NCBI GenBank assembly: GCA_022573095.1
Contig: JACZUR010000164.1
Location: forward strand, 1-5,340
Direction of reading: 5' to 3'
Origin: Gemmatimonadota bacterium
GTDB taxonomy: Bacteria; Gemmatimonadota; Gemmatimonadetes; Gemmatimonadales; GWC2-71-9
Length of the DNA stretch: 5,340 bases
The position numbers were made by a program, and so were the translations under genes. The notes under the pieces are model-generated. The model was not told where the DNA came from. It searched no databases and saw nothing but the letters and a program-made list of their open reading frames with translations. This document shows positions 1-5,113 of the stretch, in pieces; position 1 is the first letter of the stretch, and every line of letters starts with the position of its first letter.

Positions 1-537
1 CACGTCGTTCGACCTTCCGTTCCTTCTCGTGCTCTGATAGGCGAGCAAGCTCCCATCTATGCTCCACGAGTATGAGCCGTTTCGGGAAGCGCCATCCGTC
101 AACCGGCGATGCTCGGAGGTAACCGGATCGTATATAAACAGTTGAAAAAACTCGTTGCCTCCCTCGTCCATCCGGAAGACGAGTTCAGAACTTGCGGGCC
201 TGCGGGACACACCGCCCACAGGTTCAACAAAAAAAGTCATCTGCCGGCGTGCGCCACCTGGTCGTTCCACGCGGTGAAGTTGTGAAACATCCCCAAACCG
301 CGTGGTGATGTAGATCTGTTCGCCGTCAGCCGACCAGTCCTGGAGGCCTGCACTTCGTACATTTTGATACCGATTGAGTTGTTCTCCAATTCGAGCGGGA
401 ACCTCGGGAACACCATCGAGAACGACGTTGCCGTTGTTGGCGTTACGGATTGTAATATCCTGACCGAATCCCCAAGCTGGAGCGAGGAGCATCAACCCCA
501 CCAAGGGAACGCAAACCAAGAATCGATTGCCTTTCAT
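1..537 (-). CDS. S9 family (prolyl oligopeptidase-type) peptidase, N-terminal part, cut by the window edge
   Basis: This is the first 179 codons of an exported protein; the rest lies beyond position 1. Residues 1-25 form a signal peptide: KGNR, a hydrophobic stretch (residues 6-20), then a likely cleavage site before Q26-D27. After that come WD40/TolB-like beta-propeller blades with repeated W-S-x-D-G turns: DWSADGEQIYI at about 67-77 and YSWSIDGSLLAYQSTRRNG at about 156-174. The NEFFQLFIYD segment (128-137) followed by RRLTDG (144-149) is typical of the propeller that precedes the alpha/beta-hydrolase domain in S9 peptidases. The Ser-Asp-His catalytic domain is outside the window, so a propeller-only TolB-like protein cannot be excluded. 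A purine-rich GAGG lies 11 bases before the ATG. The gene starts 48 bp after the AI-2E transporter gene on the same strand, so cotranscription is likely. Such enzymes usually cleave peptides outside the cytoplasm. Confidence 0.8.
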   Translation of the reverse strand, partial: MKGNRFLVCVPLVGLMLLAPAWGFGQDITIRNANNGNVVLDGVPEVPARIGEQLNRYQNVRSAGLQDWSADGEQIYITTRFGDVSQLHRVERPGGARRQMTFFVEPVGGVSRRPASSELVFRMDEGGNEFFQLFIYDPVTSEHRRLTDGASRNGSYSWSIDGSLLAYQSTRRNGRSNDV

Positions 538-585
538 CTCACTGTTACCTCGCTGATCGTCCTAGGAAAGAAGGTCGAGGCAGGA

Positions 586-1659
586 CTAGTCAGATCCGCC
601 ACCGGTCGGGATCGCGGTTTCCATCGTGTGCAACGGTAGCTCGCGCGGCAGCCGGCCGGCCAGCAACTCCGCCACCGGCCGCGTCATCTCCAGCCGGGCG
701 AAAACGATCTTGATCACCGCGGTGATCGGGGTAGCCAGCAGCATACCCACTATTCCCCAGATAAGGCCCCAGAAAATGAGTGCCATCAGGATGGTTACCG
801 GATGCAGATCAAGCCCTTCACCCATGATTAGCGGCTCGACAAAACCTCCAATCGTAATCTGAACCATCCCCGGTAGTAGGATAGTGAGGCTCACCATCCA
901 CATGCTGTCGAACTGAATCAGAGCGATCGGAAGCGGAAGGAACGTCGCTACAACGGACCCGATCGAGGGGATGAAGTTCAAGAGGAACGCAAGCACCCCA
1001 AAAACGAGCGCCAGATCGACGCCGAGAACGGCGAGAATCACTCCCACCAGAATTCCAGTGCTGGCCGAAGTCAAGAATTTCATTCCCAAATAACTGCGGA
1101 TCTTGCTGTCGATCTCCGCGTAAAACCCCGTTCGCAGTTGGTTGGGATGGCGCCCAAGGAGCAGATAGATGACAAAAATCAAGACGAGGAATCCGGTGGT
1201 TACAAAGCCAAAGACTGTACCCGCCGCGCCTCTCAAGATCGGAACCAAGGGTACTTTTTCGATACCGTCCACCAGCGTTTCACGTATCTGCGCAAAATCG
1301 GGATTCAGTCGATCCAAAAACGTGAATGATCGCTCGGCAACAGTGATGAGTCTGCTACGATATACGTCGGCATTCTCGACGATCCCCCGTGACGAGATCG
1401 TGATGAGGAAACCGAGAAGCGTAAGAAGCGCTACAACCATCAGAAGTGCGATCAATACAGATGGTATGCGCGGAATCCTCAAACGAACTCGAAGAAGATC
1501 CACTGCTGGAGATACGAGATACGAAATGAAAATGGCCAGAACAAACGGGACCATCACCGGCCGGGTGTAGATAAGCGCCGCCGCACCGGCCACGGACGCC
1601 AAGATCAGCAGAGACGCCGTGGTAAGCCAAGATTGTTCGGTGCGCGACGGCCGCATCAT
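586..1659 (-). CDS. AI-2E (PerM/TqsA/YdiK) family membrane transporter
   Basis: A complete 357-residue integral membrane protein of normal length for the AI-2E_transport family. Hydrophobic helices lie at about 13-31, 33-56, 66-88, 145-169, 200-223, 224-250, 253-278 and 286-320. The soluble stretch around 90-140, rich in charged residues, sits between the third and fourth helices as in the family. Conserved signatures are NFIPSIGS (228-235) and the C-terminal block containing VEPLIMGEGLDLHPVTI (274-290), followed by FWGLIWGIVGMLLATPITAV (296-315). Characterised members export autoinducer-2 (TqsA) or act as Na+/H+ antiporters; the substrate cannot be told from the sequence. Two adjacent ATGs occur at 1659 and 1656, and the outer one is chosen. 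The Shine-Dalgarno is weak (AGAAG about 9 bases upstream). It is the first gene of a probable two-gene unit with the S9 peptidase and is divergent from the membrane protein starting at 1865. Confidence 0.92.
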   Translation of the reverse strand: MMRPSRTEQSWLTTASLLILASVAGAAALIYTRPVMVPFVLAIFISYLVSPAVDLLRVRLRIPRIPSVLIALLMVVALLTLLGFLITISSRGIVENADVYRSRLITVAERSFTFLDRLNPDFAQIRETLVDGIEKVPLVPILRGAAGTVFGFVTTGFLVLIFVIYLLLGRHPNQLRTGFYAEIDSKIRSYLGMKFLTSASTGILVGVILAVLGVDLALVFGVLAFLLNFIPSIGSVVATFLPLPIALIQFDSMWMVSLTILLPGMVQITIGGFVEPLIMGEGLDLHPVTILMALIFWGLIWGIVGMLLATPITAVIKIVFARLEMTRPVAELLAGRLPRELPLHTMETAIPTGGGSD

Positions 1660-1723
1660 GCCGAAATCTTCTATTTACAAATACCTTTCAAGATCGAGAC
1701 GACCTTTGTTTTGAACTCGCCGT

Positions 1724-1753
1724 ACTATAGCTCAACTTCATTACCATAGCCAA
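1724..1753 (-). promoter_or_regulatory. Candidate sigma70-type promoter for the AI-2E transporter gene
   Basis: Read on the minus strand, TTGGCT (1753-1748) and TATAGT (1729-1724) are separated by 18 bases, matching the -35 consensus at 4 of 6 and the -10 consensus at 5 of 6 positions. Transcription would begin near 1717, giving a leader of about 57 bases. It lies in the 205-bp divergent gap (1660-1864). No comparably good promoter for the plus-strand gene was found there; TATATT at 1813-1818 is a possible -10 but has no credible -35. Confidence 0.4.
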
Positions 1754-1852
1754 TTTCCCCCTCACCCGCAGGCACGAGGACAGAAAGCCCTCGCGCGATC
1801 CCCTTCTGTGCATATATTGGCTCTACGCCAAGACCTACCGGCACACTTCCAC

Positions 1853-1856
1853 GGAG
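1853..1856 (+). promoter_or_regulatory. Ribosome binding site that decides the start at 1865
   Basis: GGAG ends 8 bases before the ATG at 1865. An in-frame ATG at 1808 would add 19 polar residues before the hydrophobic N-terminus and has no purine-rich element in front of it, so 1865 is preferred. Confidence 0.65.
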
Positions 1857-1864
1857 CTGACACC

Positions 1865-2365
1865 ATGGATTTTCACCGCATCCTGCGGGAAGGATTTTTG
1901 GCAGGTATAATTGGAGCGACATCGGTTGCTGCTTGGTTCTTGATCGTCGACTCGATAGTTAGCGAACCCTTCTTCACACCCGCTATGCTCGGCTCGGCGC
2001 TGTTCTGGGGCGAATCTGACCCCACTCAAGTGACTATAGCTTTCCCGCAGATCGTGGGATACACCATGGTTCACGTTATCGCATTCTTGGTCGTGGGAAT
2101 GGTTGCAGCCCTTCTCACCTACGAAATCGAACTCTTTCCAACTACACTCTTCCTCGCCGTCGTTGCTTTTGCCGTGTTCGAGGTGGGTTTCTATGTCGTT
2201 CTGGCGGTGCTTGCCACGCCAATTCTGGGTGCTCTGGCATGGTATAACGTTGCTATAGGAAACGCCATCGCGGCCGGGGGAATGGGATACTACCTCTGGA
2301 GGGCACATCCGAAACTTAGAGAAGAACTACGAGAACATCCGTTGGGCGACACCTGGGACGAATAA
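1865..2365 (+). CDS. Unrecognised four-helix membrane protein
   Basis: A 166-residue protein with no family I can name. It begins MDFHRILREGFLAG, a short amphipathic start, followed by transmembrane helices at about 10-31, 64-86, 93-117 and 120-144. It ends with a charged cytoplasmic-looking tail (RAHPKLREELREHPLGDTWDE, 146-166). The loop at 32-62 is long and carries aromatic and proline residues (EPFFTPAML, then LFWGESDPTQ). Glycine-rich pairs in the helices (GIIGAT, AAGGMGYY) suggest tight helix packing. No signal peptide, metal-binding cluster or catalytic motif is visible; H70 in helix 2 and E89 and E106 in or near helix 3 are the only charged or ionisable residues near the membrane that stand out. 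It is transcribed away from the AI-2E transporter gene and converges on the HmuY-like gene with 4 bp between the stop codons. A role in transport or envelope physiology would be guesswork. Confidence 0.75.
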   Translation: MDFHRILREGFLAGIIGATSVAAWFLIVDSIVSEPFFTPAMLGSALFWGESDPTQVTIAFPQIVGYTMVHVIAFLVVGMVAALLTYEIELFPTTLFLAVVAFAVFEVGFYVVLAVLATPILGALAWYNVAIGNAIAAGGMGYYLWRAHPKLREELREHPLGDTWDE

Positions 2366-2369
2366 CTCC

Positions 2370-3029
2370 CTAGTTGATCCCTAGGTTCGTGACACCGGGC
2401 TGGCGCTGGTAGACGTACACGAAGGTAACGCAGCCCGCTACCATACCGGTGCAGTAGTAACTCAAGAACTCAAGCTTCGCGAATCGATTCTCGACTGTTC
2501 GAATAGCATACACCCTCCTCTTTGGCTCTAAGAGATGCGATATCAGACCGTAGCTGTACCAGCTGCCCAAAATCGCGTCCGTAGAGTCGGAATTGATGCC
2601 ACTACGGTAGCCGGTGACCGGAGCCTCGTCGACGGACCCGAATACAACCTCGCCGAGGTCGGCCACGCCACCGCTTGCAATGACGGCGAAGCGTCGGAAC
2701 GCCAGATCCCAGTCCGCCGTGTCCCGATCGACGCCACCCGACTCGAAGTCAAAGAAACTCCATTGCCCGCTGGCACGGGCGTCGATCGTGACTGTGTCCT
2801 GAACCAGGCTTCCTCGAGCGGTTGGAGTGGCCGCTGCCGACGGAAACGGATAGGTAGTAGCAGATCGCTTGATCAATGAACTAACCAGGATATACCCGAT
2901 CGCTAGCACAAAGAGGGCAAATCCCCCTATCAGCCAGACGGGTTTCCCGGATGTGCTGCGCAGTTCTCTCCTACTTCCCTGAGGCCGACGTGTTGACTCT
3001 CTTGCCTTGCTATAACGCACGCGGTCCAT
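2370..3029 (-). CDS. Membrane-anchored protein with an HmuY-like domain
   Basis: A 219-residue protein with a strongly basic N-terminus (residues 1-29, many Arg/Lys), one transmembrane helix at about 31-53, a Ser/Ala/Pro/Thr linker (56-74) and an extracytoplasmic domain (about 76-209). By the positive-inside rule it is an N-in, C-out anchored protein. The domain resembles the HmuY family: WSFFDFESG (90-98), then TADWDLAFRRF (104-114), ASGG (118-121), VYAIRTVENRFAKLEFLSYY (173-192) and VTFVYVYQ (201-208). Porphyromonas HmuY is a lipoprotein hemophore holding heme through two histidines. Here there is no lipobox, and the domain has a single histidine (H165), so bis-His heme binding is unlikely. 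Cysteines 193 and 200 could form a disulfide. The ATG at 3029 is preceded directly by an in-frame TGA, and GGGGA lies 10 bases upstream. No transporter gene of the HmuR type is next to it. Confidence 0.75.
   Translation of the reverse strand: MDRVRYSKARESTRRPQGSRRELRSTSGKPVWLIGGFALFVLAIGYILVSSLIKRSATTYPFPSAAATPTARGSLVQDTVTIDARASGQWSFFDFESGGVDRDTADWDLAFRRFAVIASGGVADLGEVVFGSVDEAPVTGYRSGINSDSTDAILGSWYSYGLISHLLEPKRRVYAIRTVENRFAKLEFLSYYCTGMVAGCVTFVYVYQRQPGVTNLGIN
3008..3016 (+). promoter_or_regulatory. Candidate extended -10 promoter for the operon starting at 3069
   Basis: TGC followed by TATAAC gives the extended -10 pattern TGnTATAAT with one mismatch. The start point would be near 3022, leaving a leader of about 46 bases before the ATG at 3069. 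A TTGACT at 2993-2998 is only 12 bases upstream, too close for a standard -35. The element lies inside the first codons of the oppositely oriented HmuY-like gene, because only 39 bp separate the two start codons. Confidence 0.35.
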
Positions 3030-3068
3030 TCATTTTCATTCCCCAAGTTTAGTCGAGTCGTAAAAGAG

Positions 3069-3431
3069 ATGAGGGATCAGAAATTCCGTCAAGCGGCGTT
3101 CGTCTACCTGCACGTGGCGATTCTATACGAGGCGACCGCCTACGTGATGCTCAAAAGTGGCACGCTGCCAAACCAGTTCGGTCCTCCGGTGCTTTGGCTA
3201 ATCGTGGGCGGCGCGGTTGCAGGATTCATCTTCTACGCGCTGCTAAGATGGAAAAACGCCTGGTTCGCACGGGGAGTTTGGGCCCTGAACGCATTGCGGA
3301 CGCCTGCCTTGATCAACGGAGCGTTTTTCGCTGGCGACGCGGCCCGCATGCCACCCTCCTTCTACATAATGGCTCTTGTGATCGTAATTATTAACCTCGG
3401 CATGCTCGCCCGGGCTGGGTGGGATCTGTGA
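3069..3431 (+). CDS. Small unrecognised membrane protein, first gene of the Mrp/PCP_red/ferredoxin operon
   Basis: A 120-residue protein with hydrophobic helices at about 9-29, 40-59 and 97-115, and a more amphipathic segment at 65-88 that may be a fourth. The N-terminus (MRDQKFRQ) and the RWKNAWFARG loop (60-69) are basic and probably cytoplasmic. H15 and E21 in the first helix are the only conspicuous ionisable residues in the membrane. I recognise no family. Its stop codon overlaps the next gene's preferred GTG start by four bases (GTGA, 3428-3431), which implies cotranscription and coupled translation with the Mrp-type ATPase, so it is probably a membrane partner of that system. The start is the first in-frame ATG. 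The AAAGAG directly before it is too close to be a good Shine-Dalgarno, and no better start with a binding site was found. Confidence 0.75.
   Translation: MRDQKFRQAAFVYLHVAILYEATAYVMLKSGTLPNQFGPPVLWLIVGGAVAGFIFYALLRWKNAWFARGVWALNALRTPALINGAFFAGDAARMPPSFYIMALVIVIINLGMLARAGWDL
3418..3422 (+). promoter_or_regulatory. Ribosome binding site for the Mrp-type ATPase gene
   Basis: GGTGG sits five bases before the GTG at 3428, inside the last codons of the upstream gene. It favours this GTG over the in-frame GTG at 3419, which has no purine-rich element at the right distance. Confidence 0.5.
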
Positions 3432-4258
3432 CCTACCGTACCTATCGGGAAGTCGAGGGCAGTGACCGCTCGAGACTCGCAGAACAGGTTGGCGAACAGC
3501 GCAACCGGGTCGTCGAGAGGCTCGCCGGAGTAGAGCGCGTCATCCCGGTGATGAGTGGTAAGGGAGGCGTCGGCAAGAGTTACGTCACAGCTGCACTCGC
3601 TCTGGAGCTTGCGCGCAGGTATGAGGGGAGGGTAGGTGTCCTGGATGCAGATCTGACCGGCCCGACGGTGGTGCGAATGCTTGACGCACGCGGTCCGCTC
3701 AAAGTTGATGCCGACGGCGTTGAACCCGCTACGGGTAAGGGCGGAGTTCGCGTCATGTCCATGGGACTGCTGTTAGAAAGCGGCCAGCCCCTGAAATGGC
3801 GCGAACCTGATAGCGAGCAGTTCGTGTGGCGGGGCACGCTTGAAGCGGGAACGCTGAGGGAGTTTTTGGCGGACGTGAAGTGGGGCTCGCTAGGCTTCTT
3901 ACTGGTCGACCTGCCCCCCGGTGCGGCGAGCATAGCCAATCTTGCCAACTTGGTCTCTGATGTGGCGGGAGCCATCGCCGTCACCATACCCAGCGAAGAA
4001 TCCGGACAGTCCGTCGAGCGCGCAATCAGATCGGCGATCGATTGCAACGTCGATGTCGTTGGCATTGTGGAGAACATGTGTTCCTATGTTTGCTCCGACT
4101 GCGGACACAGCGTTCGCCTCTTCGAGGGATCGGCGGGCCTCAGATTATCCGAGGAGTTTGAGCTTCCCTTGCTGGCTCAAATACCCTTCGTGCCTGGCCA
4201 GGCTTCGACCGGAGCAATCGGGACCTTAGCGGATGCATTGATCGAGAACCTTTCATGA
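3428..4258 (+). CDS. Mrp/NBP35 (ApbC)-family Fe-S carrier P-loop ATPase, divergent
   Basis: A 276-residue cytoplasmic ATPase of the MinD/NifH fold; Mrp proteins bind a bridging [4Fe-4S] cluster as a dimer and pass it to apo-proteins. Counting from the GTG at 3428, the sequence shows the deviant Walker A SGKGGVGKS (43-51), the switch I region DADLTGPTVVRML (74-86), WRGTLEAGTLREFL (134-147), the Walker B/switch II LLVDLPPG (158-165), and ENMCSYVCSDCGH (215-227). The last contains the family's CxxC pair (C222, C225) and an extra cysteine, C218. The N-terminal MIP18/DUF59 domain found in many Mrp proteins is missing; only about 35 charged residues precede the P-loop. Switch II reads PPGAAS where the family usually has PPGTGD, and WRGP has become WRGT, so this is a divergent branch. 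A GTG at 3419 would add three residues. The gene overlaps both neighbours by four bases. Its most likely clients are the two downstream products. Confidence 0.88.
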   Translation: MTYRTYREVEGSDRSRLAEQVGEQRNRVVERLAGVERVIPVMSGKGGVGKSYVTAALALELARRYEGRVGVLDADLTGPTVVRMLDARGPLKVDADGVEPATGKGGVRVMSMGLLLESGQPLKWREPDSEQFVWRGTLEAGTLREFLADVKWGSLGFLLVDLPPGAASIANLANLVSDVAGAIAVTIPSEESGQSVERAIRSAIDCNVDVVGIVENMCSYVCSDCGHSVRLFEGSAGLRLSEEFELPLLAQIPFVPGQASTGAIGTLADALIENLS

Positions 4259-4695
4259 AATTCCTTTGTATTGACTGCGACGAGCAGATGACCTTCCAGG
4301 ACCGGCAGGTTCCCGGCGACGGCACTTTCGCGGCCTCATTTGAGTGCCCGCACTGTAACCGGCGCATCGCGATGCTTGCGAATCCGTTCGAAGCCCAACT
4401 GGTAAACTCCCTTGGCGTCAAGATCGGCGGACGCACGCTGGAAGAAGAGCCTTTCGAGCAGACCAGGCGGTCCGTGGTCGGTAAAGACAACGCCTTCGTG
4501 GATGAAGAAGACACGACAGGTAAACCGATCCGCTGGTCGGCCGAGAGCCGAGAACGACTCGAGCGCGTGCCTCGATTCGTGAGGGGTATGGTAAAGAAGA
4601 TCTACGCCGAATACGCTACGGAACACGGAATTACGGAAATCACGCCGGCAGTGATGGATAGCGCGCGAACGGAATTGGGCCTGGAGGGCATGTAG
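4255..4695 (+). CDS. Zinc-ribbon protein with C-terminal PCP_red (protochlorophyllide reductase B-type) domain
   Basis: A 146-residue soluble protein. The N-terminus holds a two-knuckle metal site, CIDC (5-8) and CPHC (31-34), that fits a zinc ribbon or possibly a cluster site. A charged linker covers about 60-92. Residues 94-141 match the PCP_red domain found at the C-terminus of BchB/ChlB: WSAESRERLERVPRFVRG (94-111), then KKIYAEYATEHGITEITPAV (114-133) and a final helix with DSAR. In BchB this domain is appended to the catalytic core of dark-operative protochlorophyllide reductase. Here it stands alone with a zinc ribbon, as in PCP-reductase family proteins of many non-phototrophs, whose function is unknown to me. 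The ATG overlaps the TGA of the ATPase gene (ATGA, 4255-4258), with only a weak GAG upstream, so translation is probably coupled. The ferredoxin gene follows after 2 bp. Confidence 0.85.
   Translation: MKFLCIDCDEQMTFQDRQVPGDGTFAASFECPHCNRRIAMLANPFEAQLVNSLGVKIGGRTLEEEPFEQTRRSVVGKDNAFVDEEDTTGKPIRWSAESRERLERVPRFVRGMVKKIYAEYATEHGITEITPAVMDSARTELGLEGM
4683..4687 (+). promoter_or_regulatory. Ribosome binding site for the ferredoxin gene (TTG start)
   Basis: GGAGG ends 10 bases before the TTG at 4698, inside the last codons of the PCP_red gene. It supports TTG as the start; no ATG or GTG occurs in frame before the cluster motif. Confidence 0.6.
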
Positions 4696-4697
4696 CC

Positions 4698-4937
4698 TTG
4701 GGAGAAATAGAACGGACGATCGGTGAACTCAGAATAAAGATTGACCGCGACCTCTGCGTTGGTTTTGGAGACTGCGTTGAGCAGGCTCCGGACGCCTTCA
4801 GACTCGACGACGAAGGGCTCGCCACGTTCACGAATCCCGAGTCTACCGAACGCGACCGGCTAGTCGCCGCCTGTGAAGAGTGCCCTGTAGACGCGCTGAC
4901 GGTGTGGAACGCAGAGGGAGAACAGATCGTCCCTTGA
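4698..4937 (+). CDS. Small one-cluster ferredoxin ([3Fe-4S] or [4Fe-4S] type)
   Basis: A 79-residue acidic electron carrier with the compact one-cluster ferredoxin fold: IKIDRDLC (13-20), CVGFGDC (20-26), APDAFRLDDEG (30-40) and ECPVDALTVW (61-70). The cluster cysteines are C20, C26 and C62, the last followed by the usual proline. The position three residues after C20, which is cysteine in [4Fe-4S] ferredoxins, is F23, giving CxxFxxC; this resembles the three-cysteine pattern of [3Fe-4S] ferredoxins that serve cytochromes P450 and other oxidoreductases. C59, three residues before C62, is an unusual extra cysteine that could act as a ligand. The start is TTG, supported by GGAGG upstream. It follows the PCP_red gene by 2 bp and is the last gene of the operon, so it plausibly supplies or accepts electrons for that system. 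No clear terminator follows. Confidence 0.87.
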   Translation: MGEIERTIGELRIKIDRDLCVGFGDCVEQAPDAFRLDDEGLATFTNPESTERDRLVAACEECPVDALTVWNAEGEQIVP

Positions 4938-5097
4938 CATGGCACCGAGGCCAGGGCAATTTCGCGGCGCGAGGGGGAGTGGGCCGAGAGAAAATCCTAC
5001 CCCCGGCGAGCAATCAGGTGATTACACACCAGAGTTGCCGTCGGATAAAACCGGACGCTCAATTAGGTAGTCACAGTAAATCGACCATCCAAGGGGC

Positions 5098-5113
5098 CAT
5101 AAGCTGACTTATG
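5098..5113 (+). other. Small hairpin covering the start codon of the universal stress protein gene
   Basis: CATAAG and CTTATG form a perfect 6-bp inverted repeat around a CTGA loop, with the ATG start codon (5111-5113) in the 3' arm. An AAGGGG (5091-5096) that may be the ribosome binding site lies just before the stem, 14 bases from the ATG. The rest of the 173-bp gap (4938-5110) holds no gene that I can see. A second weak stem lies at 5038-5057 (6 bp with one bulged G, loop ATAAAA). Neither has the T-tract of a terminator. Confidence 0.35.

Noticed and set aside
538..585. Terminator or switch between the transporter and the S9 peptidase genes
   Set aside because: Only 5-bp arms CCTCG and CGAGG separated by about 22 bases, with no T-tract; too weak to call, although the second arm overlaps the peptidase binding site.
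364..639. Plus-strand open frame across the S9 peptidase start and the transporter end
   Set aside because: It is antisense to two well-supported genes and spans their junction; no family resemblance.
1808..1864. Longer start for the membrane protein gene at the ATG at 1808
   Set aside because: It would add 19 polar residues with no binding site in front, while GGAG precedes the ATG at 1865 at good distance.
1835..2308. Minus-strand open frame of 157 codons opposite the four-helix membrane protein
   Set aside because: The plus-strand frame gives coherent transmembrane helices and a binding site; the antisense product is a polar, Cys/His/Ser-rich sequence with no domain pattern.
3580..4077. 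Long open frame on the minus strand opposite the Mrp ATPase
   Set aside because: It is the antisense shadow of a gene with clear family motifs; its translation is low-complexity Ser/Thr/Pro/Arg-rich without recognisable features.
4255..4695. Chlorophyll or bacteriochlorophyll synthesis gene (bchB)
   Set aside because: Only the short C-terminal PCP_red domain is present; the BchB catalytic core and any other pigment genes are missing.
4934..4962. TTGACA followed after 17 bases by CAATTT as a promoter for the stress protein gene
   Set aside because: The -35 is perfect but overlaps the ferredoxin stop codon, and the -10 matches the consensus at only two positions.
5035..5066. TTGCCG with a -10 near CTCAAT as a promoter for the stress protein gene
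   Set aside because: No spacing gives a -10 better than three of six matches.
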